64,000 bases of DNA, from positions 62,001 through 126,000 of the forward strand of contig CBFFRQ010000090.1 in assembly GCA_965644315.1 (NCBI GenBank). Direction: 5' to 3'. The translations under genes were made by a program, and so were the position numbers. Positions within the stretch are counted from its first letter, which is position 1; every line of letters starts with the position of its first letter. The notes under the pieces were generated by a model, which did no database searches, was not told the origin of the DNA, and was given only the letters and a program-made list of their open reading frames with translations. This document shows, piece by piece, positions 42,045 through 50,907 of the stretch. This DNA is from Caecitellus pseudoparvulus. Its lineage: Eukaryota > Bigyra: Bicosoecida.

Positions 42045-43216
42045 ATGGCCGCTTCCACTGGCACTGCCTCTGCACACACTGTCACTGTCCCAAGTGACTT
42101 GAAGGATGGTGTTAAGTTGCAGTCTGGGCAGAACATGCCCATCGTCGGCCTCGGGTGCGTCCAGGACCGCTGCCCCAACACGCCGCAATTGATCATGCTC
42201 ACCCCGCCACCACGCTGGACCTGCCCAGGACGTGGATGTCTCCCGCTGGCAAGGTGGAGGAGGCTGTGTACACCGCTCTGAAGGAAGGCTACCGCCACAT
42301 CGACTGTGCGGCAGTGTACGGAAACGAGGCAGAGGTTGGCAGCGGCTTGAAGCGCGCCTTCGACGAAGGCCTCGTCAAGCGCGAGGATGTGTGGATCACC
42401 TCCAAGCTGTGGATTGACCACTACAAGCCCGAGGACGTGCCCACAGCCATTGACAAGACCCTTGCTGACCTGGGTCTGGATTACGTTGACCTGTACCTCG
42501 TGCACTGGCCATTCTTCGTGCAGAAGGGTGAGCACGGCCGTCCACCTCTCTGCCCTAGCACCCCTGCACACACTCCTGCCACCCCCACAGGTGCCAAGAT
42601 GCCTCTGGATGACGAACAGATCGTGGGGTACGATGCCGCTCTGTACGCGTCTACGTGGGAAGCCATGGAGGCCGTGGCTGCCTCGGGCAAGGCGAAGAAC
42701 ATCGGCGTCAGCAACATGACGGTGGCCAAGCTGGAGACACTGCTGAAGACGGCCAAGGTTGTCCCTGCAGTGAACCAAGTGGAGCTGCACCCCATCCACC
42801 CTCAGACGGAACTGGTGCAGTGGTGCATGGAGCACGGCATCGCCATGACGGCGTACTCGCCCCTGGGCAACCCTGGCCGCCCCGACTACATCCAGCCGTC
42901 CAAGGGCAAGGAGGCCGCCCCGGTGCCCATGGAGGCGCCCGAGGTGAAGGCCGTTGCTGAGCGCCTGGGGAAGAGCCCTGCCCAGGTCCTCATCCGCTGG
43001 AGCATGCAGCGTGGCGTCATCGTCATCCCCAAGTCCGTCACTCCCTCTCGCATTGCCGCGAACTTTGCCGTCTGGGACTTTGCGCTCACGGACGAGGACA
43101 TGCAGGCCCTGGCGACCCTGCGCTCTGACACGCGCCTGGTGGATGCTGGGTTCTTCGCCAAGACTGGGCAGGCCGTGCACGAGATGTGGGACGAGCCTGC
43201 GCCCGCTTCGCAATAG
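42045..43216 (+). CDS. Aldo-keto reductase
   Basis: NAD(P)H-dependent reductase of carbonyl compounds, TIM-barrel AKR superfamily, probably cytosolic. Three exons, 42045-42154, 42229-42527 and 42591-43216 (introns 74 and 63 bp, donors GTGCGT and GTGAGC), giving 344 residues. The catalytic tetrad is complete: D62 and Y67 in HIDCAAVYGNE, K96 in WITSKLW and H129 in YLVHWP. These are the classic 50/55/84/117 positions shifted by 12. Other family marks are MPIVGLGTW at the first strand, IGVSNM, VELHP, TAYSPLG and the cofactor-binding VIVIPKSVTPSRIAANF. The second intron falls in the loop after HWP. Substrate cannot be told from sequence. A long minus-strand frame opposite is a shadow. Confidence 0.93.
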
Positions 43217-43246
43217 GCGAGAGTGCTTCGACGCCTGCCGGCAAAT

Positions 43247-44115
43247 TCACGCTACCCCCAGGCTGGGAGCAGGACTGGTGGTGAACTGCGTCCCCGGGGG
43301 CAGCTTCGCCCATGCCGCGGCTTGCACCTCCCACTCCTGCAGCGCCCTAGCCTCCGCAGCTGCTGCCTCCCGCCAGCGCTCGCGGATGGTCTGCGCCTCC
43401 ACGCCGTCTCCTCCCTCGGCTGCCAGCTCCATCAACGCAGGTCCCCGTGCCGCTGCGGCGGCGTCAGCCATGGCGTCAAGCCTGCTTTCAATTTCGTCCT
43501 CGCTCATGCGCGGGAAGTCGTCGATGGTCACATGGACCGCCCCGCCGTCCAGGTGCTCCAGCACGCCCACCTGCACCCCGAGCAACGCGAGGAGAACTGC
43601 AAGAGCCCCATGCGTGCAGCAAGCGAAGCAACCACGTACGTGATGCAGGGATACGTTCAATTCAGAAGCAAGGTGCGGGCTCGTCAGCTCAATCACGAGA
43701 AAGGTAGCGCTAACGAAGGAACCCTCCTGTGCAGGAGGCGATAGGCTGCGCTACCATGCGCGCGAATGACAGCACAAGCAACGACTGCCCACCTGGACGC
43801 TTGCCTGAACAATGCGGTGCAGGTGCAGGCTTGAGTAAATGCCCGTCTCCGACACTCTGCTCAGCTCAGACATCACGATCTGTCGAGGAGGGTCACAGCT
43901 GCGAGGACTGCGGATTTCGCTGCGGAGTTTGAGGACTGCCAGCACTCACGCACCTCAGCTGCAGCCTTCGCATGAGCTCCGTCTGGCGGTATGCTCACCG
44001 GAGCAACGAGCGGAGCCTGCGTGGTGCCGACGCTTTGGACGAGCTCAGCACCTACGATGCTGGCCATGCACCACGCAACGCAAGCCAACACTTCACAGAA
44101 GCGGAGAGTCGCCAT
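43247..44115 (-). CDS. Small secreted or ER-lumenal protein, possibly cystatin-like
   Basis: Four exons on the minus strand, 44115-43954, 43879-43793, 43726-43640 and 43570-43247, giving 219 residues. All three introns (66-74 bp; GTGCGT, GTGGGC and GTACGT donors) are phase 0. The N-terminus MATLRFCEVLACVAWCMASIV is a signal peptide. The mature region begins with a helix (AKAAAEIVMSELSRVSETG). Strands follow: LHLHRIVQASVQEG, FVSATFLVIELTSP and VGVLEHLDGGAVHVTIDDFP. This helix-plus-antiparallel-sheet order resembles the cystatin/monellin fold, but the QxVxG inhibitor motif is not clearly present. The C-terminal 85 residues are an acidic then Ala/Glu-rich helix. I do not recognise a named family. 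It ends 30 bp from the convergent aldo-keto reductase stop. Confidence 0.6.
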
Positions 44116-44287
44116 GGCTTGGAGAAACCTCTACACTTGTAGGCAGAGTCAACCTATTGTAGGGTGTGTAATGGTGATCGGTGTGTGAAAAATTGAATGA
44201 ATAGACCTTGTGCCAACCTGCAAGCAAGAGTACTTTTCTGTACAGCTATGGCTGGTTTGGGCAGTCAAGCACCCTTCTTCCTTTCTT

Positions 44288-44506
44288 CTACGTTCGCCTA
44301 CACACCTTGCCAATGTTCAACTTGAACGCCCTACACACTTCATCACACACCGATAGATAGTCGGTGGCGATCTTCCTTTCGTTGCCTGTCTGCACAGCCG
44401 GGTTCAGCGCTTCAAGCCTCGGCTCCGTGAGCCACAGCAACAGCCGACTAGCTTGGAGGCATACTCCGTCTTCCTCCAGCACGGCAGAGGAATCCACCCC
44501 CACCAT
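44288..44506 (-). CDS. Small hypothetical protein, 72 residues
   Basis: Single-exon frame from a real ATG (MVGVDSSAVLEEDG) to TAG. It reads as a compact helical protein (LQASRLLLWLTEPRLEAL, DYLSVCDEVCRAFKLN) without the Arg/Cys/His bias of antisense shadows in this window. It is divergent from the sulfotransferase-like gene with only 54 bp between ATGs. No family recognised; it could also be one exon of a longer gene or spurious. Confidence 0.4.
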   Translation of the reverse strand: MVGVDSSAVLEEDGVCLQASRLLLWLTEPRLEALNPAVQTGNERKIATDYLSVCDEVCRAFKLNIGKVCRRT

Positions 44507-44560
44507 TGCAGCAAGGGAAAGTTAGGTAGCTAATTTGGCGTGGAAAGCCATTCATAAGTC
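44507..44560. promoter_or_regulatory. Very short putative bidirectional promoter
   Basis: Only 54 bp separate the divergent ATGs of the small hypothetical gene and the sulfotransferase-like gene. If both genes are real, their promoters must overlap or lie partly within coding sequence. No motif is recognised. Confidence 0.3.
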
Positions 44561-45991
44561 ATGGTGTCTCCAGCGTTGCTCGCAAAGGCCCTCGGCGTGT
44601 TGCTGGAAACAGACCACGCAACCGAGGCTGCGGAGGCCCTGCGAAGCGTGGCGAAGGATGAAACGAAGGTTCAGCAGCAGGAGTGGAGTATGGAAGGAAT
44701 GGATAGGTACTTTCCAACGCCATTCAATCGCTTCATCTTGACAGGGAAGCTCCCGACGCCAGCTGTATTGCTGTCTTCAGCTTGGTCAATTTCCGCAGGC
44801 AGCCAGCCTGCCGCTGCGTGTGCTGGCTCCGCGGAAGAAGGTGCCGAGCAGGAACTGGCTGAAGGGCGAGTGATGTCTCCACATGAACTTCCTGCTCCTC
44901 CCTGTGGGGACGTGCTGCAGAGCTGCATCACGTTTATTGTGGGCTGTGGCCGGTCAGGCACAACACTGGCCGGCAAGTTGGCAGCTTGCCACCCCCATGT
45001 CGTGTACCTGAATGAGCCGCGGGCACTGTTTTTGCGCGCGGAGTGTTTCAGAGAGTGCGATGTGTGGTCCATTCCTGGGCCAGGATGCGCTGCGTGGCTG
45101 CGAAGTGGGGAGTCCCTCTCGATCCCCCACATGCAGGCAAAGCTTGGCGCACTGCGGCGATTGCTGTGGTGGGAGCTGGTGCTCTCAGCTTTGCCAGAAC
45201 TGGATGAAGACTCGGCTGGGCAAGTGCGCAGCGCAGTGGCAGCATGCCAACCTTTGCCTGAGGCTGTGGTGAGAGCAGTGACTTCAGCCAAGCACCTGGT
45301 GGTGAAGCTGCCTGAGCACGCCTTCCACGTGCCCTTGCTGCAAGCAGCACTGGGCAGCGCCTCGCCCCCACGTGTGGTCCACGTCACGAGGCCCCTAGCA
45401 GGTGTGGTGAAGAGTATCTGCTCGTTTGGAGCGCGGGCGTGGCTGGGCGGCCTGCGAGGTGCCGGCGGACACGCAAAGTGGGGCGCCATGCTGCAGGCAA
45501 CTACAGCCTTGGCAGACGCGGAGGCAGTGTGCTCTGCTGTGCGCCAAGCCTGTGAGTTGCTATGCGCCTGGTGGGCATCGCTTACAGCCGAGCAGCAGCA
45601 CGCTCTGCGCCACTCGCCAGACTGCACGCCAGGGGCACGCCCGGCCATGGCAGAGTTTGAGTGGTGGGCTGCCGTGCTGAGCGTTGTGGGGGAAGCAGAC
45701 CACGCTCAGCCACTGGACCTGCGCCGCCTGATCAAGGACACAGACGCAGCGTGGGCTGACCTGTGCCGCACGGCGGGCCTGCCCACCACTGCAGACGCCC
45801 TGGGCCCCGCTGCCCATGCTTCCATGGCCACAGCCTTGGACTCCTTCCGCTCTCGTCTCAAGGCGCAAAAAGCTCGCACACCGGCGGTGGTCGCTGCGGC
45901 CGAGCAGACGCCGGGGGAGGGCGTGCCCCCCCTTCCCACAGCGGAGTTGGAAGCTGCTGTCGGGCACTTGCTGCCGCCTGGTCTGCTGTGA
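44561..45991 (+). CDS. P-loop sulfotransferase-like protein
   Basis: Single exon, 476 residues from the ATG at 44561. Residues about 125-145 hold the sulfotransferase P-loop-like 5'-PSB motif (FIVGCGRSGTTLAGKLAACHP) and then YLNEPRALF. A second cluster, LVVKLPEHAFHVPLL and VVHVTRPLAGVVKSICSFG, matches the 3'-PB region that binds the 3'-phosphate of PAPS, with Arg and Ser placed as expected. Such enzymes move sulfate from PAPS to a hydroxyl or amino group of a carbohydrate, protein or small molecule. There is no signal peptide or membrane anchor, so a cytosolic enzyme is more likely than a Golgi one. The acceptor is unknown. The C-terminal ~80 residues are helical and variable. Confidence 0.75.
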   Translation: MVSPALLAKALGVLLETDHATEAAEALRSVAKDETKVQQQEWSMEGMDRYFPTPFNRFILTGKLPTPAVLLSSAWSISAGSQPAAACAGSAEEGAEQELAEGRVMSPHELPAPPCGDVLQSCITFIVGCGRSGTTLAGKLAACHPHVVYLNEPRALFLRAECFRECDVWSIPGPGCAAWLRSGESLSIPHMQAKLGALRRLLWWELVLSALPELDEDSAGQVRSAVAACQPLPEAVVRAVTSAKHLVVKLPEHAFHVPLLQAALGSASPPRVVHVTRPLAGVVKSICSFGARAWLGGLRGAGGHAKWGAMLQATTALADAEAVCSAVRQACELLCAWWASLTAEQQHALRHSPDCTPGARPAMAEFEWWAAVLSVVGEADHAQPLDLRRLIKDTDAAWADLCRTAGLPTTADALGPAAHASMATALDSFRSRLKAQKARTPAVVAAAEQTPGEGVPPLPTAELEAAVGHLLPPGLL

Positions 45992-46032
45992 TGTGGCCCG
46001 GCTACCAGCGCATCAGTGCATTTTCAGTGGGG

Positions 46033-46572
46033 TCAGGGGAAGGTGTTGGCCACCAAGGCCGCCTTCGTCGCTGCCTTTGCCTTGTCGTCCCCTGCCTTCT
46101 TGATGTAGCGCAATCCACAGTACTTGCACACAGCGGGCAAACGGCCATCGCGAGTGTCCAGCTGAATCCACTCAGCGGGGTGTCCGTTCTCGCCACCTCC
46201 TGCACCGCGCCGCGCCAGGCTTGCGTGAGTTGGGCAAGCACACGGCAAGGCGGCACCCCACGCCAACGCACCTCCTTCGCAGACGGCCATGTTCCCATCA
46301 ACCTCGATGGGAGGCACATCTGCGATCAACGTCTCTGCGTTGCTCCTGTGCTTGGGCATGTCCTGCACATGGCAGCGGCGAAGCTGTGTGCGCGGCGATT
46401 CAGGCGGCAGTGCAGTGCCGACACGCACCCCGTAGTATTTGTGGTAGTTGCCGACTTGCGGGACTTGGTCACCATGGTAGGCACGAACTTGCACAGAAGC
46501 ACAGCATGCTGATACTGCTGGGCGGCTGTGGCTCACAGCACGCCGCACCGCAGTGCGGAGGGCCAGGGACAT
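46033..46572 (-). CDS. NDUFS6: NADH dehydrogenase (ubiquinone) iron-sulfur protein 6, NDUFS6
   Basis: Accessory subunit of mitochondrial complex I that binds zinc at the base of the peripheral arm. Two exons, 46572-46272 and 46199-46033, with a 72-bp phase-1 intron (GTGCGT donor), give 155 residues. The N-terminus MSLALRTAVRRAVSHSRPAV is a typical mitochondrial presequence. The C-terminal zinc ribbon is complete: AVCEGGGGENGHPAEWIQLD followed by AVCKYCGLRY. This is the Cys, His, CxxC set of the family. The join across the intron creates the diagnostic C-x-G-G-G-x(3)-G-H-P. The 30-residue lysine-rich tail after CGLRY is longer than in animals. It is followed by a 245-bp gap before the next gene on the same strand. 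Confidence 0.9.
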   Translation of the reverse strand: MSLALRTAVRRAVSHSRPAVSACCASVQVRAYHGDQVPQVGNYHKYYGVRVGTALPPESPRTQLRRCHVQDMPKHRSNAETLIADVPPIEVDGNMAVCEGGALAWGAALPCACPTHASLARRGAGGGENGHPAEWIQLDTRDGRLPAVCKYCGLRYIKKAGDDKAKAATKAALVANTFP

Positions 46573-46817
46573 GGCTTGTGCGGAAATTGATGGTGTTGTG
46601 GCGATGAGCTTGCCTCGAAGGGCATGCACGTTTGCCGGTCTGTGTGAGACGGGCTGGACGGAGGGGGCTGACGTGGCGGATCGGGATTTGTGCGGATGTG
46701 TGAGCGGCAGAGGACCGTGGGGTGTCCACAAGGTAGGTTTGGCGAATGACCATATACATTATTGTGCCTGCCAGGCACCATCAAAGTTGCGCGTCTGCTC
46801 CAGCACGACGCAAGGAT

Positions 46818-49800
46818 TCAATCTGCACCAGCCTCCTCCTCTTCCTCTTGCCCCTCTTCGGGGGCTTCTACACACCCACTCCCCTCTCCGTGCTCCTCCA
46901 CATACGCCAGGTGCTCCGGCCACCCAGCTGGCTCCTCCCACTGGCTCACCCCCGTCAGGATGTGCACGTAGAAGCCGTCGCCGTCTTCGTCCACGATGTA
47001 AGTCCACTCGAAGCGCCCCTCCACGGCTGCCCGCACGCCGTTCGCCTGCAGCAGCTCATGGTGCTTGGCCCAGCCCGGGGGCGGCTCCCACTGACTCTCC
47101 GGCACGTCTCGAATGGCTTCATCAGAGCCAGGCACGGCTTCGCCTGCCTCGATCTCCTCTTTGGTCGTTACGACAGCCTTGTTCATGAAAAACTCGTCAC
47201 CGTCTTCGTCATTCACGGTTTCCCACGGGTACTCCACAGTGCCAAGGGCATTTTCAGGCGCTTCCCATGTGGAATCGCCGGTGTAGCAGTTCACGTACCA
47301 CACATCTTCACCATCGCTGTGCTGAGTCCACCAGCGCCCCCAGGCATCCACAATGGGTATCTCCTCCTCGCCAAACTCATACTCCCCTCCCAGTGCCTCG
47401 GCGCCCTCTTCCGTTTCGTCGACTTCTGCGACCTCGTCTGCGTCACCTTGTGTGGCCTCTGACGTGTCCGCTTTCTTCGAAGCGGTCTCAGCAGTGCCGC
47501 TGCCATCACCCGAGTCCCCTGAAACAGACCGGTTGCCGCTGGCAGGAAGGGGAGAGAACGATTTATCCGCAACGACAGCCATGGAAGCACGGCTGGCAGC
47601 TGTGCCGCCGACTTTGCCAGGGCCAGCCTGACCGGGCTGACGCGTGGGGCTCGCGGGCTGCTTGGGCAGCTCCAACACACTGTCTGGGAGGGCGTCAACG
47701 TCCACCTCGTGCACCTCCTCTTCAGGAACAGACTCGGCGATAGACACGTCTGTTCCCATGCGCCGTCGCGGGGCCATCGCGTTCGCCATGGTGAATGTGT
47801 CCCCAACGACACTGCTCTGGGCAGGGGGGAGATTCAGGGAAGGTGGCTTCTTCGGAGGGGTGGTGGTGCTGCCCATACCAGTGGTTGGCGCTGGGGTCAT
47901 GGGCACTGCGGGCAAGCTGTCACTTCCAGGCCCAGGCCGTGCAGATGGCGCTGACACCCAATCAGGCACAGACTTCGCCCCCGCTCCCCTCAGGGCGCCC
48001 GACAGAGCCGAGGAGGCCACACCACTTGCTGCAGCATGCACCGCCAGCACCTCCCCTCGAGTCAGGCGGCACTCGGCATCCTTGTCCACACGGGCACCGG
48101 GGAAATTGGCCCGCATGGAGCCTTTGCCTGGCGCCCCAGTGCTGTACCTGCGCAGGGCTCGGATGCCGGAAGCCTTGTGGAAGGTCTTGCTGGCCAGGGG
48201 GTCGGAGTGGAAGGAAGCTTGGCGGGTCAAGTCGGAAGGGGGCGGCTTTTCGCCTGGATCAGCTGCCCCACCAGAGCCCGCGGCAGCCGCTGGTGTGTGG
48301 GCTTTTGCCATGAGCAGCAGCATGCGGCGACCTTGCCAGCCCCTGTACACCCTGGAAATGGTGGTCACAGCGACATGGGGCCCACAGTGCTGCTGCAGGG
48401 TGCTCACCCACACTGCAGCATCGGCTGGCGTGGCGGCGGCACACCGCAGGCTGGCTCCGCTCGATACCTTCAACACGAACATTCTGCTCCCACAAGCTCG
48501 CCGGTCTGCCTCGCGGTGCAGGTGGGAAATGGTGCGCAGTGCGATGCGCTTAGCGCGAGATGTGGCTTGCGTCGCGTCCCCGCTCCAGAAGAACAGCGAC
48601 TCATACTTGACGGACAGCACGAAATGCCTGTGAAGGTGGGGTGCGGGTAGAGAAACATGGGTGTTCACGCAGGGCAGGGTGAGGCGAGGGGGTGGCGCGG
48701 GACGCACTTGATCCACCACTTGTACTTTCCATGGGGAGCTTGGATAGCCAGCGCGCCGTGGATGGCAACGTCGCTGGAGAAATCGAAGTCTGGGAGTGGT
48801 CCCACATGGTTTGTCTTTTGCACTGATGGGGCGCCGAAGGGGTGCTTCTTGTTCCCACCCCCGACTGCCTTAGGGCTTCCCGCTCCCGGCTTAGCGTCCA
48901 AGCCAGCCTGAGCCTTTGCAGCTTGCGCCAGCTCCTCGCCACGGTGGGACACTGCCTGGCCCGCAGGTCGCCGCACATCGACATTGGAATTCATGGAGGA
49001 CCGGCGCACGCGTGTGGAAGGCGTGACGCGTGCGGATCCGACCTGAGGTGCCGCAGCTGTCGAGGGTCGGCGGCGCTGCTTGGGTCCGCCTTCCCTTGGT
49101 CGCCGTTGGGGACTCGGCGAGGCTGGTGGGCGCGGCAGGGGGTGTGTGGCCGAATCATCACCGGCACTGGGGAGGCTGAACGAAGCCACACGGGCTCGAT
49201 CCAGCACCTGAGGGCTGAGCTTTGTGTCAATGCTCTCGAGAGTTTTCGACCGACGAGGGGACGGGGGGGCGATGGAGGCGCGCTTCCGGGCGGCAGTGAC
49301 AGAAGCAGTGCCAAACTCGTCGCTGGACAGCCGTCCCCGCCCCACAGAAGGTGGTAGCTTCCGGGCTGGCCTAGCGGGCGAACCACTATCCTTGGCAAAG
49401 GATAGATCCCGAGCACTGCGACCTCCGGAGCTCTTTGGGCTGTCTAGTGCCCCAGGGCGAGGAGGCAGCGGTGGCGGAGGGCCGCTGCCAAGCTCCATCT
49501 GTCCTGGTGCTGGTGCGGGCGCAGGTGCTGGTGCTGGAGCTGGAGCTGGAGCTGGTGCTGGAGCTGGAGCTGGTGCTGGAGCTGGCTCAAGTCCTGGTGC
49601 TGGTGCTGGAGCTGGTGCTGGAACCGGAGCTGGAGCTGGAGCTGGTTCAAGTGCTGGCGCTGGAGCTGGCGCTGGAGCTGGTGTTGGTGCTGGTGCTGGT
49701 GCTGGTGCTGGAGCTGGAGCTGGAGCTGGAGCTGGTTCAAGTGCTGGCGCTGGAGCTGGCGCTGGAGCTGGTGTTGGTGCTGGAGCTTGTGTTGGGGCTG

Positions 49801-50578
49801 GTGCCGGAGCTGGAGCTGGTGTTGGCGCTGGAGCTGGAGCTGGAGCAGGTGCTGGTGCTTGCTCGACGGTTGTAGAGGGTTCAGCGCGAGTGTGTGGGTC
49901 AGGTACAGCTCCCGCCTTGCGTGCAACTGGTGCAGAAGGTGGTCGAGGAGGTGGGCCTGGAGCAGGCCGTGCAGCATTGGGGCGAGCAAGGGCTGTTTTG
50001 TCTGTGCGCACGGCAACGGTGACTGCCTGCAGCGCCATGAACATGGCGCCGCGCTGGGCAGCAGGAGCCGCCTCCAGCGGGGTGTTCCCTTCGGCATTCA
50101 CTGCGTCAGTCGGCGCCCCTGCCGCGACGAGCGTCCTGGCAACGGTCACCCTTCCAAGTTTGCAGGCAAGGTGCAAGGGGGTGTTGCCGTCAGTCCCTGC
50201 CGCGTGAAGGCTGTCTGGGTCACTGCCTCGAAGCGTAGCCGCCACGTCACTTTGGTCTCCTGAAATGACTGCTTTATGCAGTGCGGAGTAGCCGAGCTCC
50301 TGTGAAGAAAGGGTTACGCATCGGGATCACAGTGACTACGGTGGAGGCTCACGGGCAAACGACACGGGCGGATTTCGCTGTTGCGGCACAAGATCGCGTG
50401 CGACCTGGCGCTGGAAGCGCACCTTAGCCTTGGCCAGCAAGAGGGCAACGTCAGCCTTGCCGGCTTCTCTGGTCTTCATGAGACCCACGAGATCGTCTTT
50501 TATCGACGGGCGGGTCGAGGGTGGCCCCCCCGGGGGAGGGCCGGGCGGTGGAGGCGCTGCCCCTCGTGAGGTGGCCAT
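46818..50578 (-). CDS. Ankyrin-PH-IQ-WW multidomain protein
   Basis: Three exons on the minus strand, 50578-50405, 50299-48708 and 48627-46818 (introns 105 and 80 bp), giving 1,191 residues. Residues about 59-140 hold two ankyrin repeats (LGYSALHKAVISGDQSD, GNTPLHLACKLGRVTVARTL, GNTPLEAA). Residues about 190-310 are an Ala-Pro repeat. The second splice lies inside a PH domain, joining KYKWWIK to HFVLSVKYESLFFWSG, which ends near WVSTLQQHC. An IQ-like helix follows (ISRVYRGWQGRRMLLLM). Two WW-type segments lie near the end: GRWWTQHSDGEDVWYVNCYTGDSTWEAP, and one ending DGFYVHILTGVSQWEEP. The parts suggest a membrane-phosphoinositide-binding scaffold that recruits Pro-rich partners. The acidic tail ends in poly-Glu. 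Confidence 0.82.
49501..49862. repeat. GC-rich hexanucleotide minisatellite encoding Ala-Pro
   Basis: About 360 bp of nearly pure GCTGGA / GCTGGT / GCTGGC hexamers (plus-strand view), with a higher-order unit of about 114 bp around 49620-49790 marked by a GGTTCAAGTGCTGGC block that recurs. It lies inside the ankyrin-PH-WW gene, where the minus strand reads as alternating Ala-Pro with occasional Leu-Glu, Thr and Val. All variations keep the reading frame. Plus-strand open frames here (Gly-Ala or Leu-Glu-Val) are by-products. Confidence 0.9.
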
Positions 50579-50907
50579 GCCAAGCTTCGTGCTGCCTCCA
50601 CGGCAGCTGGGCAAGGCAAGGGGAGCGTGTGTGGGCTGCTGCACGGTAGCAGCCGCACTGTGTGCATTGCACACGTGCTTTGATATGTATTTTTGTCCCA
50701 CAGCGGTGTTTGTCTGCAAGGTTGCAGCTGTGCGTGTTGTGCAAAGTACCAGCCTGGAGCATTTTCCGCAGGCCCACGCGCGGTGCCGCAGTTGCACGTC
50801 ACCGTGCAGCTGCCACGGGCTGCTGCCGTGCGCCATGCATACTCCACGGATAGAAACATGCCCCACTGCACTTCCTCGCGAAAAACCGTGCATTGCACAG
50901 AGTGCGC
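50579..50907. other. Gap between the ankyrin-PH-WW gene and the PDZ-containing gene
   Basis: 329 bp between two minus-strand genes, so it should hold the 3' end of the PDZ-gene transcript and the promoter of the ankyrin gene. Local base composition is less GC-rich around 50670-50720. No gene or named element seen. Confidence 0.4.

Noticed and set aside
41957-43213. 418-residue minus-strand frame over the aldo-keto reductase
   Set aside because: The plus strand carries the full catalytic tetrad; the antisense frame is His/Gly/Leu-rich filler.
49224-50207. Plus-strand Gly-Ala frame that resembles silk or elastin
   Set aside because: It is the antisense of the Ala-Pro minisatellite; any frame through a GCTGGN hexamer stays open.
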